A DNA stretch of 64,000 nt from Phanerochaete sordida (GCA_019973155.2 BPQB01000038.1:186001-250000); one strand, 5' to 3'; shown: positions 1 through 12,532, counted from the stretch's first letter. Notes: a model not told the origin generated them from the sequence alone. Numbers and translations: made by a program.

Positions 1-1
1 G

Positions 2-181
2 CTCGAGTGCTGCGCGGGCAAATGCGGGTGCGCCGGCGACAGCTGTGGGTGTGGCCAGGACTGCAATGGTTGCTGCGCTGTGCATGAGGGTGGGGAGCGC
101 AGGGCGTCGGAAGAACGCAGCCAGCACGGTGAGCAGGTCGCGGGTTCTTCCACGGTGCGTAGTTGTTGCGCAACGTCGTAA
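2..181 (+). CDS. C-terminal end of a Cys-rich, probable copper-fist family protein (partial)
   Basis: The frame is open from the window edge to a TAA at 179-181, so only the last 59 residues are visible. They begin with a dense cysteine motif, CCAGKCGCAGDSCGCG followed by QDCNGCC, close to the C-x-C-x4-C-x-C-x(2-3)-C-x2-C/H copper-binding repeats at the C-terminus of fungal Mac1/Cuf1/Ace1-type copper-sensing transcription factors. A metallothionein-like tail is the alternative. An AATAAA-like sequence overlaps the stop codon, which fits a gene end. The N-terminal copper-fist DNA-binding domain would lie outside the window, so the family call rests on one motif. The tail after the motif is polar and carries another Cys pair. 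Confidence 0.5.
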   Translation, partial: LECCAGKCGCAGDSCGCGQDCNGCCAVHEGGERRASEERSQHGEQVAGSSTVRSCCATS

Positions 182-583
182 TAAAATGTATGTACCTTAG
201 CTCAATGTGGACTGGTTTTGGATTTGTATGGTGACTCTTGGTTTAAAGCTGTCGAGCGTGCTTTTCTTGGGCTTCTTCATGTTGTATTACTATTGCGCTT
301 CCCCTCTGTTGCTTCCGCCGGGACAGCAATCACCACTCAAATTTGTATGTTATTGTACAAGGTGAACACAGTTTATCCCAGTTTATCACACAACAGCGGC
401 GCAAGTGACGGCGAGGTCTAGATCTGGATCGTCGCCGCACGTACAAGCCGATTCCATCCAAATGTAAGAGAAGATAGCCTCTGAACCATTCGCAAACGGT
501 TCCCTTGCTTCAGCGGAGTCTGGCCGTCTACGACTCGCAGTACTACACCCTGGGTCAGCTCATCAAGGAAGAGTGGACCAGCA
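182..583. other. Intergenic, no gene seen
   Basis: This is the convergent space between the Cys-rich gene on the plus strand and the small secreted protein on the minus strand. Short open frames exist on both strands but none has a recognisable motif or a supported start. It probably holds the two 3' untranslated regions. Confidence 0.5.
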
Positions 584-844
584 TCAAAAGTCACGTACTG
601 CGTACGCGCCGCTGAACACGCCGCTGGGCAGGTTGAACGTGCCGGTTTGGGGCGAGCCACAGTGCGTGTTGGAGCAGCAGGGGTAGTCCTGGTGCATGGC
701 GTCCGTCTTTCCCTCGCTGTCCACCATTTCACCATTGAGCAGGCAGTACGCCGGCGGAAGGCACATCTGACGCCCCTCAAGCGAAGTGGGGACGGCTCCG
801 GTGAGGCCGAGGACGGCGAGGACGGCGAGGAGGGTGAGCTGCAT
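584..844 (-). CDS. Small secreted cysteine-containing protein
   Basis: Encodes about 86 residues from an ATG at 842-844. Residues 1-17 form a typical signal peptide (hydrophobic MQLTLLAVLAVLGLTGAVP), followed by a possible Kex2-like EGR site. The mature part has five Cys (residues 28-62), including a CC pair, with the pattern C-x5-C-x(~21)-CC-x4-C. No known domain is recognised; it resembles the many small secreted proteins of basidiomycetes. The 3' end is uncertain: the frame runs to a stop at 584, but a GTACGC...CAG intron just before it would give a slightly shorter tail. A TATA-like element lies about 130 bp upstream. It could be an effector-like or cell-wall protein; no function is claimed. 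Confidence 0.6.
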   Translation of the reverse strand: MQLTLLAVLAVLGLTGAVPTSLEGRQMCLPPAYCLLNGEMVDSEGKTDAMHQDYPCCSNTHCGSPQTGTFNLPSGVFSGAYAVRDF

Positions 845-972
845 GCCTGGAGCGCAGGAGTCAGCGAATTGCGCGCGGTGTAGAGCGAAGAGCGTACTGT
901 AGTGCGTTTGAGTAGAGAGAGAAGGGCGGTGCGCAGCTGAGGTGCTGTTGTGGATCTAGCTTGGGCAGAGGC

Positions 973-980
973 CTTTTATC
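973..980 (-). promoter_or_regulatory. TATA-like element of the small secreted protein gene
   Basis: On the minus strand the sequence reads GATAAAAG, about 130 bp upstream of the ATG at 844. It is followed by a pyrimidine-rich stretch with CTCTCTCT and CTCAAACGCAC, as is common around fungal transcription starts. The call rests on position and motif only. Confidence 0.4.
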
Positions 981-2202
981 CTCTGCGCGATCCATGCCCA
1001 CGAGGTTGTGCGAGGAGGCCTGGACCAGCTGTGGCAGCGAGCACGGCCATGGGACCTCAATGTACCTCGCTTTCGCCGACGTGAAGCGGGCTTTCAGGGC
1101 GGTGTGAGGCACACCTGCCTGCGTTGAGCCTGGAGTCAGCACAAGGGCTGCGTAGAACAGGGAAATTAACGTCCTTCTCGGAGCGCAGCCGTCCTTTTGG
1201 GCATCTCTGCGGCGGCGCCCTGCGTCGCCCGACGATGGGTAGGACACGTCTGCGACAGCTCGGAGGGGTCGAGGCCTGGGTTCTTGATTCCTGCGCTCCC
1301 AGTTCCTGAATACCGAGATATAAGGCAAAGCGGTGGCTGAAGATGCCATCAAAGGAGACGCCAAAGACCAAACCTCCTTCTAGACGTCCACCGCAAGGTA
1401 TCTTTCCGTGCATATTTCTAAGCCTGAGTACTCAGTAAAGGACATCGAATGACAGCACAGAATAACTGACCACACCAGCTGTTACAAAACATAGGGAAAA
1501 GATAGCAGAATATCTCGCGAGGGATGCGATGGTTCGACGGGAAAGTTGGGAGCGGTGATAGCGGATTCGCGTGTCCTGCATGCACGGTCCCGGCCCACGT
1601 CGCTCTTGAGTCGGATACAGCGGTTGAATCTCCAAAGCTAAGAATATCCCTGAGGTGGTAAATCTCTCAACGTTCCATCGAGGGCCGAGACCTGGACCAG
1701 ATTAATCAATGTCCTGGTGCTCTGTTCGCCTCCGTCAGGCAACGTTACGGCCGCATCGAGAATTCGCCTGTCGGTGCAGTGTCGACACCGTCCCCGCGAG
1801 TCAGGCATTTATCGCGCACGGCTAAAGATGAGAGCGTATAAGAGATCGAAAAGGTAGGAAGAGGCCTCGTTATTCTGCCTTCTCGACGAGAAAGAAAGTG
1901 GTTCGAGTTCAAGTGACCCCCCGCGTGGCCGTGATGCTATAGGAGGCGCCCCAGCAAATATGGCCAAACAAATACCGCTCGAGGAACTAAACATGGGCAC
2001 GCATTGATGATTACCGCGAACATTTGCCCGCAGATTGTGCCATCAATCAGGTACGCTGGTAGTTCAGCATCTCTAGAAATTTTTGTGGTGTCTGCAGTCG
2101 AGTAGGAGCGGCCGTAGCTAGTGCGTTAAGTGTTCAGAGCCAAGAGGGCATCGTCCAGTTCGGCTTGTGGGGCGGTGCCTATATCAATACCGCGCTTTGC
2201 CA
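981..2202. other. Intergenic, no gene supported
   Basis: Several open frames of 60-167 codons occur on both strands, but they are biased in composition, overlap each other and contain no recognisable domain, signal peptide or convincing splice pattern. The 5' part is the promoter of the minus-strand secreted protein. The rest may hold decayed sequence. Confidence 0.4.
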
Positions 2203-2724
2203 CTACGCAGGGCTCTCAGACACGCAGGACTCTTGGGAGCAAATGGCTTTTGATATAATTTCTTCCAATATCTCAGCTGTGATACAAGTACCGATAGCCT
2301 TCAATCGAGTCTGTGTCCCCCACAAATCACATTTAGGCCGCAGATGCGGAGGGGGTGACAGTGCTCTGGCAGGTCTGCGGTACATAGTATCAGACACATC
2401 CCAGCTGGAAGCGCACGAGGCACTCGCCGAGATGTTGCCCCGGAAGACCGCGTTGCCCAGGACGCCGGCGAGCGGGCCAGCCAGGCGCGTCTCGTTGACG
2501 GGCAGGCAGGTAGTACCCGCGCAGCCGGCGCAGGTGGCATCGGGGCTGAGCGTGATGTTGTGCAGGGTAACGCCACTGAGGGCGCCCGGCAGCGTGAGGT
2601 TGCCTGCGAAGTCGCAGACGGTCAGCGCGCAGGTCGGCGGGGCCTGGCGCGTCTCGAGCGTGGGGCCTGCGTTGACGATGGCTGCGGCGGCGACGAGGAC
2701 GAGGGCAAGGGCGGCGCGGTACAT
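2203..2724 (-). CDS. Predicted secreted protein, Cys- and N-glycosylation-site-rich
   Basis: The preferred start is the ATG at 2722-2724, giving a clear signal peptide (MYRAALALVLVAAAAIVNAG) followed by ETR. An in-frame ATG seven codons upstream is less likely because the intervening bases look like the end of a 5' UTR intron (GTGAGT near 2777, ending CACAG right before the chosen ATG). The mature chain has several Cys, a CAGCAGTTC cluster and three N-x-S/T sequons (NLT, NIT, NET). The C-terminal ~50 codons lose this character and may be intronic or 3' UTR sequence, so the true stop is uncertain. No domain is recognised; an extracellular role is inferred from the signal peptide. Confidence 0.55.
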   Translation of the reverse strand: MYRAALALVLVAAAAIVNAGPTLETRQAPPTCALTVCDFAGNLTLPGALSGVTLHNITLSPDATCAGCAGTTCLPVNETRLAGPLAGVLGNAVFRGNISASASCASSWDVSDTMYRRPARALSPPPHLRPKCDLWGTQTRLKAIGTCITAEILEEIISKAICSQESCVSESPA

Positions 2725-4177
2725 CTGTGACAAGATATTTAGCATCGGTGCGGGTTTACAGATAAACGCGACTCACAATGATTCCGAGCGGTGGTGAAGA
2801 GGCTGGACGTAAGCGACACAGATGTGCTGCTGAGGTGTCCCGACTTCGATGAAGGCCTCTTATACGCTGGCAAGGCGCAGTGCCTTCGACGAATGTGCGC
2901 CGCAGTACAGCTCTGCCGTGCATACTCTCACCGAGCCGTGGGTACGTTCCCGACCATCAGCAGTCGAGTGAACGTCGCTGCTCAGCTCAAAATATGCGCG
3001 CAAGAACGTGGACATACCAACAACGACAACGAAGCCGACGTATGCCGCTATGTTTAGGACCCGGGGACGGCAAGTGGAGCACGGAAGGTCAGGCGGTGCT
3101 GAAGGCGGGTTCAGCGACGTTGGGAAGTGTGTTGCGTCGAGCCTGCTCAACATACAGAGGGACTCACGGAAGTGACGGTAGCCAACCAGGAGCGGTGGAA
3201 GTACTCGGCATCTGCGACCAGTGCCGTGCCTACATACACGTGTATACAAGCATGAGTCACGGCGGGAGCCTGCGCTACAGAACGGTCGAGGGCCACGACA
3301 TACCTTGGGATGAGAGAAGACGGCATTTTTGTGCCGAAAGCTGCGTCGGGGGAGTGAGCTGGGAGCCTGAGATGCTATAATTGCAGCGACGAGGTTGTTT
3401 GACAGGCTTCTTGATCTTCATTGAACCTACGGGATTATTTAGCGAGGTCTGCAAATGTCGTGATGACGTACCGTGTAACGACGCAGCCTCAGCTGGCTTC
3501 GATGTATAGGTCGTGAAGTATCGTGCGGTAGGTTAAAGCCCTCAGGGAGCCGCCCACTCCGTGTTTCCTCATATGTTAGTCAGCACCTGCATAACAAGAA
3601 CGAAAGGCTGCAGTCCGAAACAGCGAAGACTATGAGACGCCCAAGTTAAAGTAACATCGCATGCGCAACGCATGCGTCGTCGTAAAGGACATTTCCACCG
3701 TCCAATCTACTTGATCTCCTAAGCACGGCTTTCCTATGAGTCATCGATCAGCTTGGATACCCCCACAGGTATAGAAATAACTCACAAGAACGACGCCAGG
3801 TATAGGTTTCGGGCTCCGTGCTCTCACGGCGGGAGGTCGACGATGATGATCATGGTGCGTACTAGTTGGTTGTAACGGCCTAGAGAATTGAGGACAATCG
3901 CACAGAAGCAGGGGGAGAATTTCGGATGCTGAGAATGCTTTACAATCTATTTTCACCAAGATTATCCAAGCATGTGCATCAAGGTCGACGTTGAGTTGTT
4001 GGTTGCGGTACTACGAGAGGGTTGGCGTTCTTTGGCTTTAAATGGATAGACGTTCCCACGCCCAACGGGCCCTCCTGTCACCCGCTCTTGACTCGCTCTG
4101 TAACGAACTCCTCAAGTGTCAGTCAGTCAAAGGGCTATAGCTAAATGAAGAGGTGTCACTATGTACAGGGTAAGACT
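2725..4177. other. Intergenic, possible unrecognised small membrane protein remnant
   Basis: No gene can be defended. On the minus strand around 2970-3060 one frame encodes a hydrophobic stretch (AAYVGFVVVVGMSTFLRAYF) that could be a membrane segment. Upstream, near 3300-3330, an ATG-containing segment ends in a possible GTATGT donor. The pieces do not join into a convincing product. The stretch 3400-4177 is featureless apart from the 3' region of helicase A. Confidence 0.3.
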
Positions 4178-7100
4178 TTACATGCAAATATAATCGCAGT
4201 CCGTCAGCTCGTCGAGGACTAGTTCGGGCTTCTTATGTCTGGTAATCGGGCCTTGTTGGAGGCGAGCACCGCTGATTCCGACGTTCACTGCATCGCGCCA
4301 ATCGTTCAAGACTTCCGTAGGAAGGGTAGGATCAGTAATGAACCTCTCGACGTCCTGAGCCAGCCGCGACAGCGCTGCGATGTAGCTATCCTGCGGCAGC
4401 GTGTGAATCTCGCCGTCAGGCTCGACCGCCTTGACAAGCCGGTCGTTAGTCTTGATGTGCGCGCTGAGACCCGGGGATGAGTACGATTCAACGATTAGAC
4501 GGTTAGAAAGTCTTACTTGTAGGACGTCATCTTGGCCATGAGGTCGTCAAGCTTGAGATGGTCCGTCTTCTGGTCCGCAAGCTGTCGCTTGATGGTCGTC
4601 TTCTGGGTCCGAAGATTCCGAAGGATACCCCTCAGGCCGATGACGAAGTGCGGAAATGCCCACAAGGTCGCTTTGAGCCGGAACCCTCGCAGAGCGGTTG
4701 TGATAGCGAGGTACGTCTTGACCTCGCGGGCGAAAAGGAGGGACAAGCTGCTGGGAGGCTTGCGCCGTGATGACGAAGCGCGGGCGTTCAGATACACGAG
4801 AACCGCCCTGCGGACCTTCTCCAGATCGTCTTCGGCGTAGGGCACGACTTCTTGTACGTTGGTAAACACGGTGTCCTCGACGTCTTCCTCGCCGGCTGGT
4901 TCTATCCCTTCTGCTTCGGCGTCGAACGCCTCGCCAGGATGGTCATCGGGGACAGAGTGAACGCTGGACGGGGTATCAGTCTCAATAGAAGGCTCCGGAT
5001 CGTTGGTGGCATGGAGTTGTGGACGTGTGATGGACGGCCCGGTAAGTAAGTGATGATTTAAGAGCGCGGGGATGTCGGCAAGTTGGCGGTACGTGACTCG
5101 CGTGACATATCTGAGAACGGATGGTGCAGGTCTCGACGCGTCCACGAGTTCGACGAAGCGATCCCCACTATCTCCCAAAATACTGCGCCACAGGACTCTG
5201 ACGAGGTCTTCCCACCGTTGCGCATGTACATAACTTCAATTCCATATGAGCGGGGCGTCGATGGCAGCGGTTGAGGACGCGCACCTCCGGTACAACCAAG
5301 GGAACTCGTCCCTCCCGTAGGGAAGCTTCATACTTGTCACGATCTGCAGAACCTGGTGCCGCAAGACCTCGTTACGCAGATTGTACCCGACTGAATGATA
5401 TTAAAGGTCAGCATTTACACAGTGAAGATGATGACCTGCGTACGAATGCAAATATTTCGACATCTGTTAGGCGTGTGAGTCGGACAAAGAGGAGAACCGC
5501 AATACGCCACTTACAGTCGCGCAATATAAGCGGCCTGCATGATGAACTTGGGATCTCTCGTACCAAACCGTAGGTGCTCTTGACGTTTCAATTCAGCGAC
5601 GTCCGTATATGTGACTTAGAATAGCGCTCACCGGACTGAGTGCGCAAATCTTCGAGTAAAACCTTCACCGACTCCAGATGCATCCATCCGAGCTTGATGT
5701 CATCGGGACAAGAACCGTCGAAGACATCCTGCAGCCGTTGGAACCAGATTCCTGGAAATAGCAAGGTATGGGCACTACCCCCATGCTTGATGCGCCTGGC
5801 GATCACGAGTGTACCGCAAAGGGTATCCATAAGATCGCAGAGTAAACCGACCTCAATTGGCAACTTCTTCTCGATGATATGTCTGGAAATAAGGATAAGC
5901 AAGCAAAATATGGCTCATGACGAGGCTTGATGTCATACCGGGCCATGAGAATGCCGCTAGTCAATGCAAGTGGCGCCTTGGTGAAGAACCGCAAGCAATC
6001 TTGAACAACATCGACCCGCTCCTTTCCGCGGAGCAGCCAGCCATCGTCAGAGCTAGACAGGCAAGAGGCACGATAGACAGATGGAGGAAAATAGCTTCCT
6101 GCTACGAATTTTGCCAGGAAGCAGAAGCGGAAGAGGTCGTTCAAGAAAAAGCCCGGGTTACGTCTGGTGGTAAGCAGACTATCGGCGAGCCAGGCCGAAA
6201 TGATCCACCCGACCTCGCCATTAATCCCTTCATAGACATCGAGACTGCTCCCGAGTTTAGTTGAAGGGGGATATAAGGTTTCCTTGAGACGGATGAGCCA
6301 ATATCTGGATTACTTGATGTTAGCAACGCGACAAACGAAGGGGCCGTATAACGCATTACCTTTGTTGCTCTTGACGTATAGGCCACGCCTCGATACCATT
6401 GACGGTCTGGTAGATGCAGATGGCTGTAGTGTGCAAAGAAACGCGCAGTCGGTAGGCGCGATGGTCATATCCAGCCAGATGCGCTCGACGACAGGTCGCG
6501 CCAAAGTTGCAGCGACCCTCGAGAGAGTACTGCCAGCAGACGGTGAAAACTTTGCAATCCTTGCATTCTTCGAGCATAGTTTTGCCGCGCAACAGTAGGT
6601 GTTTGCCTAGCGCATGACGGGAGACGCGCTCGAGGGTCCTGCGGTCGACAGGGAGAGGACCTGCAGATGGCGGCCTCTGGCGCTGACGAGTGGCCCGAAG
6701 CTCGTCGGTGGCACAGAGCAGGGAATCGGAACGAATCTGATAGATCCCGGTGCTGGTCGGTCGTACGGCTAGAAGCTTGTGAAGGACGAGATTGTCGGCC
6801 AAGTCGGGCGCTCGTACAAGGCCCTCGAGCACCTTCGCATACAGGAGAAACTGGTCAAGGCGGCTCTGAATCGCAGATGGTGCTTCAGCTAATGGCGTTG
6901 GCGCAATTCGCAGGGGATCCTGCATGAACGCTTGATCAAGGCAGTAGAGACCAGCGGCCTCTGAGCCGCTGTCCAAGAGACCAATACCCAGTTGGAGAAG
7001 ACGATCTCGTTCCTGCGAAGCCAATGTCGGCAACACCGCTAACTGTCGATTTCATCAGCATGGTAAAATGCGCTGCATTGATAGAACCCACCTCCATATT

Positions 7101-10100
7101 CTGAGCGGCCGAAGCGGAAAGCTTGGCCAGTTTCAAGGCGAAGGAGTTCAAGGACTGGAATCGCGCATCGGAGGTATCAAAAGGAGTATCAAGGAGAGTT
7201 GTGAAGCTCCAGAACTGCTTGACTATATGGTCTTGGACGCGTTCTAAGCATCTGTGATCCACTGGTTGGCGAGAGCATAGCAACGAGACGGCCCTGGACA
7301 GGTCCCCGTTGTCCATGTGCAATACGATAGCCTGGGTATACTGCTTAGACTCTTCAAGCAGCGTTGCCCGCACGGCGTCCAGTCCATAATCTTCGGCGTA
7401 CTCCATTGCCTCCTCCGGAGAACCGAGCAGCGACACCGCCTTGCTATAAGGCGAGTTAGCACCCGCGTGTCTATACTGGCGAAGAAAATACTTACGAGAT
7501 TTCGCGACCCCGGAGATAGAAGAGTGCAGCCACGTCGACCACCTTCTGAGCCAGGAATGGTTCAACATCGTGAGTTTTCACGAGGCGCACAGCATCGTCA
7601 AATGACCCAGCTTGGCGATAGCTTTTTGCCGCATCGCTATACAGCGCAGCCAGTTCGTAGCACTTCGCCGCGCTTCGGAGGTCCCTGGCGAGCGTATAGC
7701 ACTCGGCAGCCATGCGCATATACCTCTTCTGATCCGCGGTGTTCTCCTCGGCGACAGAACGGAAGGCTCCCGCTGCTTGCGTATATGCCGCGGCCGCATC
7801 GTTTCCGGCGCGCGCATTTGCAGCCCGTGCAGTATTCCTGAGCACGAACGCTTCTGCGACGGCCCTGTGAACTCGATACTTGTTACCCGCTCGCGCGTAA
7901 GCAAGCGCGGATTCTCGGTAGTTTTTCTTGTGAAACAGTTCTTCTGCCGTCTTAGCCCACTGATCGGGCGACGATGATTGCGTAAGACGAGGTATCGCAG
8001 TCCCAGGAACCCAGACGTCGATCTGGTGTCCGTATGACCAGAGCATCTGGGCGGAAAATCAAATCACGACCACTATACGACTAGATCATATTTCAAAACT
8101 CACCTGCATGCATTCGCCCTTCGCCGAATAGTCCACAATCCAGAGATTCGAACGTGCGCGGGTCATCGCGACATAGAGACTCTTGAGCTGTGGACGGTGG
8201 TGCTTGAGCATCTTTCCCGGATAACCCAACACGCGTAGAAACATACCTCGAAGCACAGGGCGTGATGCTTCAGATCGTCGTACGCTGGAAAGGCTTGTCT
8301 GCTGACGGGATAGCAGTTCAAGAGCACTCGCCACTGAGCCGCGCTCACAGGGGAGTCGGCGAAAGGGTTGTAGATGAGAACCTGATAGGCGACGTTGTTC
8401 ACAAGCCTAGCAAGAAAAGTGATCTAGATGAGAACACATACATCTTCGAATTCTTGCCCTTTACTCTCGTAGGGGGTGCTGCGGACTACGGGTCAGACAC
8501 ATGTTGGCATTGCGGATCACTTGGACTCACAGGATGACTCCCACATCTCCAAACTTGCGGCGAAGCTGGTCGCGTGCAGCATCGTCCCGGACGAGTATAC
8601 CTGCGCGATTTATCAGGCCACCAGCCTCTTCCGAAAAGCAAAAGTCTCTAACATTGTTGCGCTCCAAATTCGATTGGAGTATCACTGTGCAAAGTCTTTG
8701 TCAGAATTGCAGTCGCAGCTATCCGGATACCAGCGTACCTCACGGTACCCATGAATTGCTCGAAATGGGGGACCTGTAGATTGCCCGCTCCTCCGATGAA
8801 GAGCGGCTTCGGACCGTCGATCAAGCCCTTCTCCTCTTCCAGTATGTCGATGGTGTTCGGCCAGAATCGCGTGATGACGTCGATCACAGTCTGCGCCGCC
8901 TTAACAATGCCAGAATGTGACCTGAAGTTGCGATTCAGATGGAAGTATCCGGGTCTGTGTGCGTTTGTCTCTCCCTAGTAGAGACAAGGCTGAGCGGGAA
9001 TCTAGCTGAGGCGGAACGGACGTACCTCGAGCCTGAACATGAACGCTTTCAGCTCGTTCAGCCGAAAAGAGCTCCCTGCACTGATCGTCTGCGCGGTATC
9101 ACCAGCCCAGAACATGCCATCTGGTCGGCGGCATATTGTACGAAGAACTAGACCAAAATATTATTGAATGAACTCATGCATCTACGCGGGAGACTCACTC
9201 TCCGTATCCGCCAGCAGGTTGTCTTGAACTTCGTCGACGTAGCTGTTAAGCCGAGAGCGAAGATGAGATCAGATGCGGAATAAATGCAGTCTACCTACAC
9301 ATAGTCGACCTTGGTGCCGGGCGTCACACCCTCTCTGCGTATACATTGGACCAGCGTGCGCGTTCTGCCACGAACGAATGATAGGTTAACAAGATTCAAA
9401 ACTGTCGGTGCAATATCTCACCGATCAGCCGCATCGTATTCCGATCTGAGAGTCTTCCGTTTCGTGTACAACTCGAACAAGGTGTAGATAGCGTCCTTCG
9501 AGTTCTTGGGCGCAGCGCCGCCGTAATCGGCGTTGATGTACCTTGCGCGGTCGATCCACCCTGTTTTGCTTCGTAGCGCTGTCTCGGAGCCTTTGATGAT
9601 GCCTGTACAGTCATTCGAGAGCGCACTCTTGTAAAGATAAAGAAGGACCTACCCATGAATTCCGCAAAAACCAAGAAGGGATCTGATTTGTGTTAGAAGG
9701 GAAGACATCTGTTTCAAGTGAAGGTCACGATGACGTACCCAACCGCTTGGTCAAATTCTCGGGGAAGTGATTCCAATATATCTCGAGAAATGTTGTATAG
9801 GAGATGAACGACGAGCGCTGTTGGAGCATATAGTCGCTGGAAGTAGCATAGTCATCGCGGCCGCCCCCATAGGTCTTATGTATGCGCCGAGCAACGTCCT
9901 GGTCGCGCTCCACGAGATCTGCCTCTAGTAACCGGCAGAGCTACAAGTAGACGTTGTCAGCCATATTCACCCTCCGAGAGGCTTCAATACGCACCCGGTG
10001 AAACGGCAGGAAAAGAGGGAAGTGGTCCTCCGTCAATTCCGAGAACTTCGTTGGCAAGTCCTCGCGATATTCCTCCTCTTCGTCGTGATCGTACAGCCCT

Positions 10101-12532
10101 GACGGTTGGCTCGGGTCGAGGGTTTCACGATCCTCGCCTGAGGAATGACCGCCTGCAGGGACTCTGGCTTCGAAGAACGCAGTCATCTTCTCGTAGTACT
10201 CTTGCACCTTTTGAGCGAGTATTGCCGACTGGGTGACGAAGATCTGGCGGGGTCGGACCATACCTCCCGCATGCTGGCGGCTGCGCCACATCCGTTCGAT
10301 GGCGACCATCCTGATCATCCCTGTTGTCGTTTTGCTGTAGGTGGATGATCAGCCGCTCGTATTACTTTGGAGCAGAGAAAGGGCACTGACCCAGTCCCGC
10401 CCCTGCCCACAACGAAGCAAGATCCGGCATGTAAGACGATAGCTTGCTCTTCTGGCCTGATCAAGACACACGCGGGTCAGTACTGAGAAGAGACAGCGAA
10501 CAGCAACAGACGCACGATGTCTGGAAGAGAGGGGCGACGTCCGCGTCATGGACGATGCCTATCATCCCGTGTCAGCGAATGACTCCCTGCGGCTCAAAGA
10601 CTTACTGAGAAGGAGATCCTGAGCGTAGATGTCAGCGCTGCTTATCATTCCTCGAAGTTGCGTCTGCTTACCTGCGTAAATGGCGCGAATTTTTCGGAAC
10701 TAGTGAATGGTAGGTGAGACCGTTAGTTACCCCCATTGCCAACGACGACCTACGTGAGCAGGGCCTGAAGCTACAGCATGACGTCAGTATTCTCTCCATC
10801 ACGATAAACTGAGTAACTTACCTCCTGATTGTCCTTGATACTCAAGTCTGGTAGATCGACCTCATCACGCTCGACGCCGGCCTGGGTGGGAGGCCAAGAC
10901 ATCGGCGAGACCGCTGCTCCTCCACGAGATCGCTGAGGTTTGCATCTGTATCGCCGTTTCAGATGTGCTTGCCAACACCCAAGCCTTTCGCACGTACCTT
11001 TTCCGGTATTCGCTACCCGCGTCAGAGGTCTTTTGTGCAATTGCGTCCCAGAAGCGCTTCCCGTGGAGCTCTGCATGGGTGTATACTCCGTAGACCCAGA
11101 TGACTGCCGTAGCTGTCAGGACGAGTTTGCGACTGGCGCGGTTCCGCATACCTTGGCTCTCGACCTACAACTATCAGATGAGGATCGCTCTTATCGTAGC
11201 TGCACACAGGTACCTACATTGGACTCGATTTCCTGCAGACAGTGGAACCTGTACTGTGACGTGGCTCGTCAGGGGTCCGCAGACATGACACGAAATTCAT
11301 GCTCACAACAAGTCTGGTGTCTCCAGTCATCTTGGCCTCGTAGACCGGTATTCCGCTGTCCACCCCATCCAAACGTTTCTGGTTGTCAGGAGAGAAGAAC
11401 CCATGCGAGAGCTCACTGTCAACAGATAGTCAGCACATTATGAGCCAAACGATTCTGTCGTCATATTACCAGAGCTTCTTCATGATAATATTGTACAGTG
11501 GGGGACTCCTCTTGTTGTATACTCGGAGATCTTTCTGAGCTCGCTGAGGCAGGAACACGCGCCATTCTCCGAATCCTTCTGCACTCTCGAGGCTGAGCGC
11601 CTCTCTGATCGCAGCCGTCGTATTGGAGGCCTCCGACGCTGCCACTTGAACGGTATCGCGGTCAGCGCTACCGCTGCGTACCCCGGTCGACGTTTGTGGG
11701 ATGTAAGCGTCCTTGATAGCCGCGGCGAAACAGGCTTGCCTTAGGGTCGCGAGGTAGCTCTACGGTACGAATTCGATTATCAAATATGTCGCACCCAAGG
11801 AATGGGAGTTAGACGTACCTTCAGAATACTCTGCTGACCTTCCAAGATTCTCGTGATGAGTACAGAGGCATGCTCGCTGCTCTTTGGTTCTTCGTCTATT
11901 TCGACCTCTCTGAGAACCGCGGTGTTCACCAAAGGCAGCTTTGCGACGCGTTTCGCACGCTTTGCGGCACTTTGGGACATTTTCTTGCCTTTGATCTTGG
12001 CTCTGCCGTCGTCCTCTTCACACGCGCGAAGCTGCTCGCAAGCATCGCAGAACGCGGCGAGGGTCTCCAAAGCCTGCGGGGCGAACTCAATAGCTCGCAC
12101 ATGGCGGTCTGCGCCTGACGAGAGCGGGTTGGTAGCGAAGTAGTTTGAGAGATGCTTCAACAGCGTATGCGCGAAGGACCTCCCAAACTCCTTCGCAGCC
12201 GTAGGTAAGGTGAGGGCGAGTTCTTCAAAGCGCTCGTACGCCTCTTGGGAGAGCACTGTGTCGAGATCGATAAGATGGACCATACGCTCCGCCATTAACA
12301 CAGTTTCTAGGGCTAGAGACGCACCTGAAACTATGTATTCCAACAGGCCTAGTTGATCGAAGAGTTGAGATACGAGGTGCGTTTTATCGACCGCGAAAGT
12401 GGCGAGGTGGGACTCGATAATGCCAACGGCAATCTCGAGGTTCACCTCGTCAGAAAGTACGGTGGAGTCAAACATATCAGGGTTGAGCCTGATGCGCTTT
12501 GTCTGCGCGGGTGTCGGTCTCGAATCTGTCAT
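4178..12532 (-). CDS. TRANK1-like UvrD/SF1 helicase, copy A
   Basis: A large, many-intron gene running from ATG 12532 to TAA 4178-4180. Segments in order: an N-terminal helical region (11.8-12.5 kb); a RelE/ParE-like segment (about 11.03-11.41 kb) with EAKMTGDTRLV, then GVYTHAELHGKRFWDAI; Walker A GRGGTGKTTT split by an intron (about 10.30-10.43 kb); Walker B YVDEVQDNLLAD (about 9.2 kb); GDTAQTISAGSSF (about 9.1 kb); RNFRSHSG and FWPNTIDILEEE (about 8.85 kb); SF1 motif VI in YVAMTRARSNLWIVDY (about 8.1-8.2 kb); TPR-like helices (7.5-8.0 kb); a CCCH-type motif C-x8-C-x5-C-x3-H (about 6.5 kb); and a helical C-terminal domain. Known families with this core are TRANK1/UvrD-like 3'-5' helicases. 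It is head-to-head with the Rab gene and more diverged than copies B and C. Exact exon borders are not all resolved. Confidence 0.82.

Noticed and set aside
2165..2797. A 210-codon plus-strand frame
   Set aside because: Antisense to the secreted protein with a convincing signal peptide; low-complexity product without a motif.
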